A stretch of DNA of 64,000 nucleotides from an uncultured Cellvibrionales bacterium (lineage in GTDB: Bacteria > Pseudomonadota > Gammaproteobacteria > Pseudomonadales > GM7GCV1): positions 42,429-106,428 of the forward strand of contig CAJXYP010000007.1 of assembly GCA_913063225.1 (NCBI GenBank), in the 5' to 3' direction. Made by a program: the position numbers and the translations under genes. Shown piece after piece: positions 26,520 to 34,855 of this stretch (the first letter of the stretch is position 1; each line of letters starts with the position of its first letter). The notes under the pieces were generated by a model. That model had not been told where the DNA came from and ran no database searches. It saw nothing but the letters and a program-made list of their open reading frames with translations.

Positions 26520-27287
26520 ATGGGATTCGGGATGCTGGAAGAAATACTCGCCAAGAACGGTGTAGTAACCGCCTTTCTATTTGTCGGCTCGCTGGTTTGG
26601 GTTTCTTATTGGCTCAGCGGTCGATTAACCAAGGGTCGACTTCACGGATCTGCTATCGCCATCACTCTAGGCCTGGTACTCGCCTATGTTGGAGGAAAAT
26701 TTACTGGTGGCAGTAACGGCATAGCTGATATCACTATGCTGGGCGGCGTCGCCATTTTAGGCGGAGCCATGTTCAGAGACTTTGCCATTGTTGCCACCGC
26801 CTTTGGTGCCGACATGGAGACTATAAAAAAGGCCGGTGTGCTCGGCGGAATCTCTGTGGTGCTGGGCGTAGTTGTTTCCTTCACCCTGGGCGGTATCGTC
26901 GCCGTTGCCTTCGGGTTTCATGACGCAGTTTCCATAACTACTATTGGCGCAGGAGCGGCAACCTATATTGTCGGCCCCGTAACGGGAACTGCCTTAGGCG
27001 CAAGTTCAGATGTAATAGCATTGAGCGTAGCGGCAGGCTTGGTGAAATCAGTATTGGTGATGGTCGGCACACCCTTAGTCGCACCGCTCATTGGCCTAAA
27101 TAACCCACGCTCCGCTATGGTTTATGGCGGCTTGATGGGAACTACCAGCGGCGTAGCCGGTGGGCTTGCTGCCACAGACCCCAAGCTGGTTCCTTATGGG
27201 GCTATGACGGCTACTTTCTATACAGGAGCCGGGTGTTTATTAGCTCCGTCGATACTGTTTATTATCGTAAGAGCGATAACCGGATAG
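26520..27287 (+). CDS. madM: Malonate transporter subunit MadM
   Basis: A 255-residue membrane protein with about seven helices. MLEEILAKNGVVTAFLFVG, LSGRLTKGRLHGSAIAI, GGSNGIADITMLGGVAILGG and the long Gly/Ala-rich VSITTIGAGAATYIVGPVTG region are MadM features. With MadL it forms the malonate:Na+ symporter in the inner membrane. It follows madL directly and ends the unit; a terminator follows. The carrier could feed malonyl-CoA synthesis by enzymes encoded elsewhere. Confidence 0.9.
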   Translation: MGFGMLEEILAKNGVVTAFLFVGSLVWVSYWLSGRLTKGRLHGSAIAITLGLVLAYVGGKFTGGSNGIADITMLGGVAILGGAMFRDFAIVATAFGADMETIKKAGVLGGISVVLGVVVSFTLGGIVAVAFGFHDAVSITTIGAGAATYIVGPVTGTALGASSDVIALSVAAGLVKSVLVMVGTPLVAPLIGLNNPRSAMVYGGLMGTTSGVAGGLAATDPKLVPYGAMTATFYTGAGCLLAPSILFIIVRAITG

Positions 27288-27316
27288 CTATTTCTTTCAG
27301 ATTTGGATCGGACACA

Positions 27317-27350
27317 AAAATGGGCTTACCCAAATAAGTAAGCCCTTTTC
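27317..27350. terminator. Intrinsic terminator after madLM
   Basis: Stem GGGCTTAC / GTAAGCCC with an 8-base loop, flanked by AAAAAT and TTTTCATTTTT. It lies about 35 bases after madM and 25 bases past the 3' end of the convergent lectin-like gene, so it may work for both. Confidence 0.8.
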
Positions 27351-27374
27351 ATTTTTACTAGGTCAACTAGGCTT

Positions 27375-27902
27375 CTACTGCAAACCAACCTGCCAGGTAG
27401 AGAGCGCTGGATCAGCAGTGGCGCATTCGACTACGGCCAAAGTTCGCCATACATGACTTGGGCCAGAAGCATCTCGCGAATCGACCCCTGCTCCAAGGCA
27501 AAATTCAGTACCTACCAAATGCATATTTCCAGAATCATCGAGCATCAGATCTTGAAGCGCATTGTCATCAGAGCAGCCACGAACTAGTACCGCTGAGCCT
27601 GGCAAGGTAGTGCCGGCTGAACCAGCTGCCTGGACACATCCTTCGTAGAGGGAAACCTTCAATCGATTGCCTTCAAAATGAAACTTCTGATCGTCGGCGC
27701 CCCTGTTCTTGCAGGTATGGGTTTGTAGCGGATCATCAAGCTGTAGATGGTCTCCCCAGCCGGCAAGGTCAAAACAGTAGAATTCTGGCTCATCTAAAGG
27801 GTCGGTTAGGACCACAAAGTCGCCCTTAGACATACTGTCTTGTGCTGAAACCGCAAAGCTCAGCATCACCCCGGTTAATATAAATATGCTCTTAATCTTC
27901 AC
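27375..27902 (-). CDS. Secreted ricin-type beta-trefoil lectin-like protein
   Basis: A 175-residue protein with a signal peptide ending AVSAQ. Its GTG start overlaps the stop of the preceding DUF6152 gene by four bases (GTGA), so translation is coupled. The mature part shows three repeats with Cys pairs and hydrophobic-Q patterns: EFYCFDLAGW...PLQTHTCKNRGADDQKF, EGCVQAAG...LVRGCSDDNALQDL, and TEFCLGAGVD...RTLAVVECATADPALSTWQV. This fits ricin B / beta-trefoil sugar-binding domains, though the QxW ends are imperfect. Probably periplasmic or surface carbohydrate binding. Confidence 0.65.
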   Translation of the reverse strand: MKIKSIFILTGVMLSFAVSAQDSMSKGDFVVLTDPLDEPEFYCFDLAGWGDHLQLDDPLQTHTCKNRGADDQKFHFEGNRLKVSLYEGCVQAAGSAGTTLPGSAVLVRGCSDDNALQDLMLDDSGNMHLVGTEFCLGAGVDSRDASGPSHVWRTLAVVECATADPALSTWQVGLQ

Positions 27903-28927
27903 TCTTTACCTTCCTCTTGTATGGCAATTTGACAGTCATATACACCCAGCTCTAGAGCCGATGCTGATAAGGTTATCTCCCCACGAATTGGGGCATCAAG
28001 GTAATTGGAATCCGTAGCTTCCCAGCTAAATACCAAGTCACCGTTTTCGTTTACTTTATAGCGCTCTACCAATTTCAAGCCATCGCTATGCACAACTCCG
28101 GAACTGTCTGGGCCTGTATGAGAGAGTAATACTCCCTCCGTAAAATTGATGGTTTTTACGACCAACTCATCGCCTTCAAATCTGCCAAGGGCGAACCCCA
28201 TACCGCTTGGAGCAACATTGGTGGGAGCCGTCTCGGCATTCAAATAAATAGTCCGCGTGGTATCCATAAATTCATGCTGCATAACAATGCGGTCACCTTC
28301 CTGGCGGATTTCCGAGGGATTGCCCGGAGCGGTCCATACTCGAATGGCCGTACTAGACAAACAGTGTAGTGAGGGGTCATCGAAAAAGGAGTTGTACTGG
28401 GCACTCGCCGCTTTCCCGACTTCATTAATCCCATCCAGATATGCTGGGTCCCTGCCGCCCCCATCGCCAAAACCATTGCGAACCCAAGTACCCAAGATGG
28501 AATCTCGTCGGGTGATTGGCGCTTCCGCGGTTTGGTTAACCGCAATTACCGCCTGCCCTTGGTCGGTGCGGAAGGTGATTGAATCACCGTCTGAAAAATA
28601 CACAGTGCCAACTTCGCAGCCGGTTGGATCGCGTCGTGCCTGACTACCGGTAACAACAATATCGGCCCCTATAACAAAGTCACTCTCGGTTACGCCTTTA
28701 CGATCCAACAAGGTTTTTGCTTGCGTTTCACAGGACCAAATTTCGATTTCGCCGCTTGCCGTTGCCACCGCAATTTCTAGGTGCGCGTGCGGATTGCGTA
28801 TAGAAATAGCATGCACAGTGCCTTCAATGCGTACCTGCGTAGTTCGGTCAAAGTATTGGGCGAAGCCGTGATGCGCAACTGCGCTTTGCGTAATAACCCA
28901 TAACGCAAGGCCAACTAGAATTTTCAT
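27899..28927 (-). CDS. DUF6152-type exported protein, long form
   Basis: A 342-residue protein with a signal peptide ending SAVAHHGFAQYF, the DUF6152 start. ISIRNPHAHLEIAV carries the NPH motif, IWSCETQAKTLLDRKGVT the next block, and FVIGADIVVTGSQARRDPTGCEVGTVYF the metal-like Cys/His end of the domain. The C-terminal half (LHCLSSTAIRVWTAPGNPSEI, MQHEFMDTTRTIYLN, MGFALGRFEGDELVV, LVERYKVN, LGVYDCQI) parallels the module in the protein at 24854. It forms a coupled pair with the lectin-like gene. Confidence 0.75.
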   Translation of the reverse strand: MKILVGLALWVITQSAVAHHGFAQYFDRTTQVRIEGTVHAISIRNPHAHLEIAVATASGEIEIWSCETQAKTLLDRKGVTESDFVIGADIVVTGSQARRDPTGCEVGTVYFSDGDSITFRTDQGQAVIAVNQTAEAPITRRDSILGTWVRNGFGDGGGRDPAYLDGINEVGKAASAQYNSFFDDPSLHCLSSTAIRVWTAPGNPSEIRQEGDRIVMQHEFMDTTRTIYLNAETAPTNVAPSGMGFALGRFEGDELVVKTINFTEGVLLSHTGPDSSGVVHSDGLKLVERYKVNENGDLVFSWEATDSNYLDAPIRGEITLSASALELGVYDCQIAIQEEGKE

Positions 28928-29050
28928 GTGCTCCCCCGAGATTTGAATTTTTTAGTGGCACCAATGTAGCTTTTGTCCGCATTTAGCTAAAGGCGTAGGA
29001 CAAAAATTTACAAATGCACCTATGGCTTATGCACAAATGCCCTTATCCCA

Positions 29051-29500
29051 CAAATTACACATCAACGAGCTAAAGTCGAAATTTTGCTTCACGACGATAA
29101 GCGGGTAACAGGCTTTGACGGTGCGACTATGCCAGCTGCGCTCAGTCGAAAATACCCGAGGGCGAGATTCGACTTACCCTGGCAATACCTTTTCCCATCT
29201 AGCCGACTGTGCTTGCACCCCGATACCAGGCTGTTTCATAGGCACCATCTAGATGAGACGGCCCTATCCAAACAGTTGAGGTACGCCGGAAGGCGCGCCG
29301 ATATCGAAAAAACGGTAAGCAGTCATACCCTGCGGCACTCTTTTGCCACTCACTTACTGCAATCCGGCGCGGATATTAGAACGGTTCAGGAACAACTTGG
29401 TCACTTTGATGTGAAGACCACGGAGATCTATACCCATGTACTGAAACGCGGTGCGCGCGGAGTGACTAGCCCCCTATCAAACTTGTTAACCCAGAAATAG
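29051..29500 (+). pseudogene. Fragment of an integron-type tyrosine integrase
   Basis: About 150 codons of a tyrosine recombinase C-terminus. [76 protein letters not shown] and VTSPLSNL follow the IntI pattern closely, including the WQYxFP and the SPL end. Catalytic HTLRH, the LGH His and the nucleophile Tyr are present. The N-terminal core-binding domain, the first catalytic Arg and the Lys region are missing, and no homology is seen upstream of about 29051, so it cannot be active. No attI or attC cassette array is obvious nearby. Confidence 0.82.
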
Positions 29501-29526
29501 AAAAGGCCTGGGTTAATGCGGACTAA

Positions 29527-29694
29527 CTACTGGGCTGGGGTTTCTTGGATAGATTCTTGCTGGCTATTCGGAAAGGTGAATGCTTGCTCGCCGGAGACAC
29601 CCAGATAGATGCCCCAGACAATAACGAGAAAGAAGAATGCGGTAAGTGGGATGGCTATCCACTTAAATATTTTGCCCAACTTTTCATAGTTCAT
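29527..29694 (-). CDS. Small single-helix membrane protein, 55 aa
   Basis: MNYEKLGKIFKWIAIPLTA starts a 55-residue protein with one membrane helix (about residues 12-32, rich in Ile/Phe/Val) and a polar Gln/Glu C-terminus. It lies 45 bases after the oxidoreductase beta gene on the same strand and reads as the last gene of that operon. No strong ribosome binding site is visible. Family not recognised. A role in anchoring or assembling the oxidoreductase is possible by position only. Confidence 0.55.
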   Translation of the reverse strand: MNYEKLGKIFKWIAIPLTAFFFLVIVWGIYLGVSGEQAFTFPNSQQESIQETPAQ

Positions 29695-29739
29695 AATTGG
29701 AGGGGACTCTAACTCTGATTCCGACCTGTTCCGGTCTGG

Positions 29740-30792
29740 CTACCGGAAGCTAGCGTTAATGCCGCTAAGGGTTTCTGCCCCAGGGCAAAGCTCTTTATCC
29801 GTCATTTGGTTGAGGGGCACTTCAGATGTATCCAACATTTCGTGGAATTCTGCAGCCTCTGGGTCTAGGTAGATAAGACCAGTCAGAATTTTACCTTTGT
29901 CTTTGTACTCCTGAACCTTATTAATCGCTTCTAAACGATTGGAAGGATCGTAGTCACTTTCGGCTTTGTGCAAATGAATTGCAGAACCGTCGTGAAGTGT
30001 CACTTCTTTGGTTGTACCCGGATCATATTCGGTAACAATTTCTTCCCGCGCTGGGACAAAATCCATAACTACGCCGGTTTCAATATGGTCGCGAGTGTAA
30101 TCGTAGCTTTTGGTTGATCCGGGATGGTTGTTAAAGGTGACGCAAGGTGAGATCACATCCAACAGGGCAAAGCCTTTATGGGCAATAGCTGCCTTAATTA
30201 ATGGCACCAGCTGCTCTTTATCACCAGAGAAGCTTCGTCCTACAAAGGTAGCGCCCAGCTGCAGGGCAACGCCAACCAAATCTATTGGAGTGTAGGGATT
30301 AGGCGCGCCTTTGCGGCTTGCAGAACCCCGATCTTGAGTAGCTGAATCCTGACCTTTGGTTAAGCCATAACAGCCATTGTTTTCTATAACGTAGAGCATA
30401 TTCAGATTGCGGCGTACTACGTGGGCAAACTGGCCCATGCCGATAGAAGCGGAATCGCCATCACCGGAAACACCAAGATAGATAAGATCACGGTTGGCAA
30501 CGTTAGCTCCCGTGGCTACGGACGGCATACGCCCATGCACTGTATTAAAACCGTGGGCCTGGCCCAAGAAATAAGTCGGCGACTTGGAAGAACAACCAAT
30601 ACCCGAAAGCTTGGCTACCTGATGCGGTGGCAAATCCAATTCCCAGCAGGCGCGCATAATGGCAGCACTAATGGAGTCATGACCGCAGCCTGCACAAAGG
30701 GTAGATATTACGCCTTCGTATGCGGCTTCAGTTAATCCAATCCGATTTGAAGGTAGGTCTGGATGACGAAATTTGGGTCTGAGAAAGCTCAT
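29740..30792 (-). CDS. 2-oxoacid:acceptor oxidoreductase, beta subunit
   Basis: A 350-residue TPP-binding subunit of the KorB/OforB family. The N-terminus STLCAGCGHDSISAAI and SGIGCSSKSPTYFLG supply Fe-S cysteines. TGANVANRDLIYLGVSGDGDSASIG contains the GDGD thiamine diphosphate/Mg motif, followed by NNGCYGLTKGQDSAT and CVTFNNHPGSTKS. It pairs with the alpha/gamma subunit directly upstream, which ends two bases before this start. The complex cleaves or forms a 2-oxoacid with CoA, passing electrons to ferredoxin or, through the third protein, to NAD(P). The substrate (2-oxoglutarate, pyruvate or branched-chain) cannot be decided here. Confidence 0.88.
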   Translation of the reverse strand: MSFLRPKFRHPDLPSNRIGLTEAAYEGVISTLCAGCGHDSISAAIMRACWELDLPPHQVAKLSGIGCSSKSPTYFLGQAHGFNTVHGRMPSVATGANVANRDLIYLGVSGDGDSASIGMGQFAHVVRRNLNMLYVIENNGCYGLTKGQDSATQDRGSASRKGAPNPYTPIDLVGVALQLGATFVGRSFSGDKEQLVPLIKAAIAHKGFALLDVISPCVTFNNHPGSTKSYDYTRDHIETGVVMDFVPAREEIVTEYDPGTTKEVTLHDGSAIHLHKAESDYDPSNRLEAINKVQEYKDKGKILTGLIYLDPEAAEFHEMLDTSEVPLNQMTDKELCPGAETLSGINASFR

Positions 30793-30794
30793 CT

Positions 30795-32654
30795 TTAGTT
30801 CTCCGCCTGCGCGTCTTTGCGAATGGGCTGTACTTTTGCATAGCCTACTTTTCCGAGAACAGCCTCGGCAATGAAGGTGGCGTTAATTGGCGTGCCGTTG
30901 TAATGCAGAACAGGAATTAGCTTTTTTGGATCAATTTCCAGCTCGTTCACAAGCAGCGTACGCATTTGCCCATCACGATTTTGCTCAATCACCATTACGT
31001 AGTCGTGCGCTTCAATAAAGTCTTTTACCGAATCATGGAATGGGAAGGATTGCAGACGCAAATCATCGATCTCGTATCCCTGTCCGCCAACCCGAACCAT
31101 AGCTTCTTCCAGAGCCGCCCGTGTTGTGCCGTAATGGATCACGCCATAGGTTTTGTCGTCACCGCGCTCAGTAATAACCGGCTGGGGCGTATATTTCAGT
31201 GCTGATCGGAACTTCTTAACTAAGCGTTCCATATTTTCAACGTAGATATCGCCATTTTCGGTATAGATGGCGTACTCGTCTCGGCTTGTACCGCGAGTAA
31301 AGTAGGCACCGCGTTCTGGGTGCGTACCCGGATAAGTACGATAGGTCATACCATCGTCATCTACATCTAGATAGCGACCAAATTCTTTACCCTCTTCTAA
31401 CTCTTCGGCAGTCATTATTTTGCCGCGGTCATAACGATAATCGTCATCCCACTCGAGTGGTTCAGATATCCAGTCATTCATACCCAAATCTAGATCCGTA
31501 AGCATAATTACTGGCGTTTGCACCCGTTCAGCAATATCAAAAGCCTGAGCCGTTTGATCAAAACAGTCTTTTGGATCCGATGGAAATAGCAAAATATGTT
31601 TGGTATCGCCGTGGGATGCATAGGCAGCAGGCAGCACATCAGATTGCTGGGTTTTCGTTGGCATACCAGTAGAAGGGCCCGCGCGCTGAACATCAATCAG
31701 TACTACTGGAACCTCGGCAAAATAAGCCAAGCCCAAAAATTCGCCCATCAATGAAACACCGGGGCCGCTTGTTGCAGTAAAGGCTCTGGCACCATTCCAG
31801 CTAGCGCCAATTACCATACCCATAGCGGAAAGCTCATCTTCTGCCTGAACTGACGCAAAGTTCTTTTTGCCCGTGTCAGGATCTATGCGCAGTTGCGCTG
31901 CGTACTTTTGATAAGCCTCAGCAACGGAGGTTGAAGGGGTAATGGGATACCAGGCGCAAACGGTGGCGCCGCCATATACCGCACCCAATCCGCATGCTGT
32001 ATTGCCATCGATAAAGATCATATCTTTAACTAAATCTCTGCTCTCAAGGCGTATACCTAGAGGGCAGCTATAGTTCTCTTTAGCGTAGTTGTAACCTAAC
32101 TCCAAGGCATGAATGTTTGGCTTAATGAGTTTTTCTTTGCCTTTAAACTGATCCGAAACCAAGCTAACCAAGACTTCAAATTCAATATCAATCAAGGCTG
32201 CAATGGCGCCAACATAGATAACGTTTTTGAACAGCTGGCGTAGACGTGGGTCGGTATATTCCCTATTGGTTATTGCGGTCAGCGGCACGCCAACATAGTT
32301 TATATCGTTACGAATCAAACGCAGATCTAATGGCTTAGTATCGTCAAATAGAAAGTAGCCACCAGGCTCAACTTCTTTAACGTCCTTTGGCATGCTTTCC
32401 GGATTGACGCTACACATCAAATCACAGCTGTCACCTCGGCGGCCAACAAACCCCGCCTGGTTGATACGCACTTCGTACCAGGTAGGAAGACCCTGAATAT
32501 TAGATGGGAAAATATTGCGCGCGCTGACCGGAATACCCATGCGAAAAACCGCTTTGGCAAACATATGGTTTGCACTGGAAGAACCCGATCCATTTACGTT
32601 GGCAAACTTAACCACAAAGTCGTTTACGCTACTTACATTTTTAAGCTGACTCAT
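30795..32654 (-). CDS. 2-oxoacid:acceptor oxidoreductase, fused gamma-alpha subunit
   Basis: A 619-residue protein from ATG 32654, which overlaps the upstream stop by four bases (ATGA). Residues about 1-190 are the gamma domain (FANVNGSGSSSANHMFAKAV, IRLIRND region). The rest is the alpha pyrimidine-binding part: DGNTACGLGAVYGGATVCAWYPITPSTSVAEA, ASVQAEDELSAMGMVIGASW, TATSGPGVSLMGE and DVQRAGPSTGMPTKTQQSD. This gamma-alpha fusion is typical of KorA/OforA. The tight overlaps on both sides show a single operon with the flavoprotein and beta subunit. Presence in a likely aerobic organism suggests an oxygen-tolerant version. Confidence 0.88.
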   Translation of the reverse strand: MSQLKNVSSVNDFVVKFANVNGSGSSSANHMFAKAVFRMGIPVSARNIFPSNIQGLPTWYEVRINQAGFVGRRGDSCDLMCSVNPESMPKDVKEVEPGGYFLFDDTKPLDLRLIRNDINYVGVPLTAITNREYTDPRLRQLFKNVIYVGAIAALIDIEFEVLVSLVSDQFKGKEKLIKPNIHALELGYNYAKENYSCPLGIRLESRDLVKDMIFIDGNTACGLGAVYGGATVCAWYPITPSTSVAEAYQKYAAQLRIDPDTGKKNFASVQAEDELSAMGMVIGASWNGARAFTATSGPGVSLMGEFLGLAYFAEVPVVLIDVQRAGPSTGMPTKTQQSDVLPAAYASHGDTKHILLFPSDPKDCFDQTAQAFDIAERVQTPVIMLTDLDLGMNDWISEPLEWDDDYRYDRGKIMTAEELEEGKEFGRYLDVDDDGMTYRTYPGTHPERGAYFTRGTSRDEYAIYTENGDIYVENMERLVKKFRSALKYTPQPVITERGDDKTYGVIHYGTTRAALEEAMVRVGGQGYEIDDLRLQSFPFHDSVKDFIEAHDYVMVIEQNRDGQMRTLLVNELEIDPKKLIPVLHYNGTPINATFIAEAVLGKVGYAKVQPIRKDAQAEN

Positions 32655-34429
32655 GCGGCTTGCCCTGCCTTGGTCACGGTATAGATAAATTTCTCCATAT
32701 CCCAAGCCGCTGTTGGGCATCGCTCTGCACAAAGACCACAGTGCAAGCAGACGTCTTCGTCCTTAACCATAACGCGGCCAGTTTTAAGGCCGCTGGACAC
32801 ATACAGATCTTGAGTCAGATTCTTGGCTGGAACTATCAATTTTGATCTTAGCGTTTGCTCCTCTTCGGTCTCGGTAAAGGTTATGCAGTCGGTAGGACAG
32901 ATATCCATACAGGCATCACACTCGATGCATTTGGCTTCGGTGAAGACCGTCTGCACGTCACAGTTAAGGCAGCGTTCAGCCTCTTTGAAAGCTAGTTCTT
33001 GGTCGAAGCCCATTTCAACTTCAGCTTTACGATCTGCCAAGGCAATACTGGTTTCAATATGAGGAACGGCATAGCGCAGATCATTTTCAACTGCACTGTC
33101 GTAGCTCCATTGATGGATACCCATTTTCTGCCCAAAGGTTTTGACGCCCGGAACAGGACGGTCGTCCTCGATTGACTTGCCGGTGCAGAAAAGATCGATA
33201 GAGACAGCGACCTGATGACCGTGGGCCACTGCAGTAATAATGTTCTCTGGGCCCCAGGCAGCATCGCCCCCAAAAAATACGTCTTCGCGGCTAGATTGGA
33301 ATGTAGTGCGATCAACCACCGCCATATTCCATTTATCGAAATCGATGCCAATATCTTTTTCAATCCAAGGAAAGGCACCAACTTGACCAACGGCACAGAT
33401 CACGTCATCACACTCGATATCCAACGTCTCGCCGGTTGGCCTTAATGTTCTCTTTCCATTCTCGTCGTATACCGACTCGACGCGATCTAAACGAACGCCA
33501 ACAAGCTTGCCATTTTTGTGCAGAAATTCTTTCGGAGTGGTATTGCACTCGAATGGAATGCCTTCTCGGGCGGCATCTTCTTTTTCCCAAGGCGACGCTT
33601 TCATTGCCTCGAAGGTAGAACGCACAGAGATAGTTACCTCTTCACCACCTAATCGGCGAGCAGTACGACAACAATCCATAGCAGTATTACCACCGCCAAG
33701 AACAATCACCTTTTTACCGATACTACTGATGTGTTCAAAAGCGACTTTGGATAGCCATTCAATTCCGATATGAATATTTGAATCGCACTCTTGGCGACCT
33801 GGCACGTCAAGGTCACGTCCTTGTGGGGCACCGGTACCAACAAAAACCGCATCGTAATCCTTCTCAAGAAGCGCTTTAAGGCTTTCAACTCGAGTATCGA
33901 AGTGCTGCATCACACCCATATCGAGGATATAGCCAACTTCTTCATCCAATACACGTTCGGGTAATCGAAATGAAGGGATTTGGCTACGCATAAAGCCGCC
34001 ACCCTTAGGGTTTTCATCGAAGAGATCTATATCGTAGCCCAAAGGCATTAGATCTCGGGCAACGGTAAGCGACGCGGGGCCAGCACCGATCATGGCAAGG
34101 CGCTTGCCATTCTTTTTGCTCGGAATATCCGGCATACGGTCTCTAACATCGTCCTTATAATCTGCTGCAACACGTTTTAAGCGGCAAATTGCGACGGGTT
34201 CTTCTTCGATACGACCACGTCGACAAGCGGGTTCGCAAGGGCGATCACAGGTTCTGCCTAAGACCCCTGGAAATACGTTAGACTCCCAGTTGACCATATA
34301 CGCGTCTGAGTAGCGCTGTTGCGCAATCAGCCGGATATATTCAGGTACAGGAGTGTGCGCCGGACAGGCGAATTGGCAATCGACTACTTTGTGAAAGTAT
34401 TCCGGGTTGCTTATATCGGTTGGCTTCAA
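32651..34429 (-). CDS. NAD(P)H/FAD oxidoreductase with Fe-S domains (GltD-like), Kor partner
   Basis: About 592 residues from TTG 34429, which has GGGGGAA six bases upstream; no ATG exists in the family-like region, and the frame stays open upstream into a repeat element, so the longer reading is not credible. Domains: N-terminal Fe-S (CQFACPAHTP, TCDRPCEPACRR), FAD-binding MIGAGPASLTVARDL, NAD(P)-binding VIVLGGGNTAMDCCRTA, and two C-terminal [4Fe-4S] ferredoxin motifs, CIECDACMDICPTDC and CLHCGLCAERCP. This is the GltD small-subunit fold plus a ferredoxin tail, and probably links the 2-oxoacid oxidoreductase to NAD(P). It is the first gene of the operon. Confidence 0.82.
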   Translation of the reverse strand: MKPTDISNPEYFHKVVDCQFACPAHTPVPEYIRLIAQQRYSDAYMVNWESNVFPGVLGRTCDRPCEPACRRGRIEEEPVAICRLKRVAADYKDDVRDRMPDIPSKKNGKRLAMIGAGPASLTVARDLMPLGYDIDLFDENPKGGGFMRSQIPSFRLPERVLDEEVGYILDMGVMQHFDTRVESLKALLEKDYDAVFVGTGAPQGRDLDVPGRQECDSNIHIGIEWLSKVAFEHISSIGKKVIVLGGGNTAMDCCRTARRLGGEEVTISVRSTFEAMKASPWEKEDAAREGIPFECNTTPKEFLHKNGKLVGVRLDRVESVYDENGKRTLRPTGETLDIECDDVICAVGQVGAFPWIEKDIGIDFDKWNMAVVDRTTFQSSREDVFFGGDAAWGPENIITAVAHGHQVAVSIDLFCTGKSIEDDRPVPGVKTFGQKMGIHQWSYDSAVENDLRYAVPHIETSIALADRKAEVEMGFDQELAFKEAERCLNCDVQTVFTEAKCIECDACMDICPTDCITFTETEEEQTLRSKLIVPAKNLTQDLYVSSGLKTGRVMVKDEDVCLHCGLCAERCPTAAWDMEKFIYTVTKAGQAA

Positions 34430-34466
34430 GTTGTTCCCCCAAAATGGGCCAGCTGAAATCGGCAGA

Positions 34467-34494
34467 ATATTATCATTTGTATCACGGCTTTCAA
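34467..34494 (-). promoter_or_regulatory. Putative sigma-70 promoter of the oxidoreductase operon
   Basis: On the minus strand TTGAAA (34494-34489) and TAATAT (34472-34467) are separated by 16 bases. Transcription would start near 34460, leaving about 30 bases of leader before the TTG at 34429. This supports the short start for the flavoprotein. Confidence 0.5.
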
Positions 34495-34582
34495 AGTACG
34501 CAACCTTATAACTGAGTTTTAAGTATTTTTTTTGTCTTCTCCTGCACCCGACAATAACGGGTTCACAGAGTAGCTGGATAAC

Positions 34583-34850
34583 AGGGCCTGTTAACACTAA
34601 TGTGATCGGCTCTGTTGTGACTAAAAAAGTGCCAATCGAGGCAAGAGGAGAGCGATTTGGTCGTTCCAAATAAGCGACGAAAAACGAAGAGTGGCATTTT
34701 TTTAGCCACAACCCAAAGGGCTGGAGACATTTTTTCACCCAACTGTGTTATCAGGCGCTTATGTATATTCAATACATCGCGCTTCTTCTTCCTTGCTGGA
34801 TAAAAAAATGACTTCCAGCAGCGCCCATCACATTAGTGTTAACAGGCCCT
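34583..34850. mobile_element. MITE-like element, copy 1
   Basis: A 268-bp non-coding element with perfect 24-bp terminal inverted repeats starting AGGGCCTGTTAACACTA. Inside are further mirrored segments: TTGTGACTAAAAAAGTGCC on the left and the related GGCATTTTTTTAGCCACAA in the middle, and CTGGA...TCCAG arms on the right. No transposase frame. A relative in opposite orientation lies at 60946-61280. The right end stops five bases before the gshA ATG, so gshA translation starts directly out of the element. Confidence 0.8.
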
Positions 34851-34855
34851 ACTAA

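Noticed and set aside
29489..29516. Terminator from the AACCCAG / CTGGGTT inverted repeat after the integrase fragment
   Set aside because: No T-run follows on either strand and the loop is long.
32992..33396. Open frame of 134 codons overlapping the flavoprotein gene in another frame
   Set aside because: It is a shadow of the GltD-like gene, whose cofactor motifs are clear.
34430..34738. N-terminal extension of the flavoprotein upstream of the TTG
   Set aside because: The open frame runs into the MITE-like element and across a good promoter, so it is unlikely to be translated.
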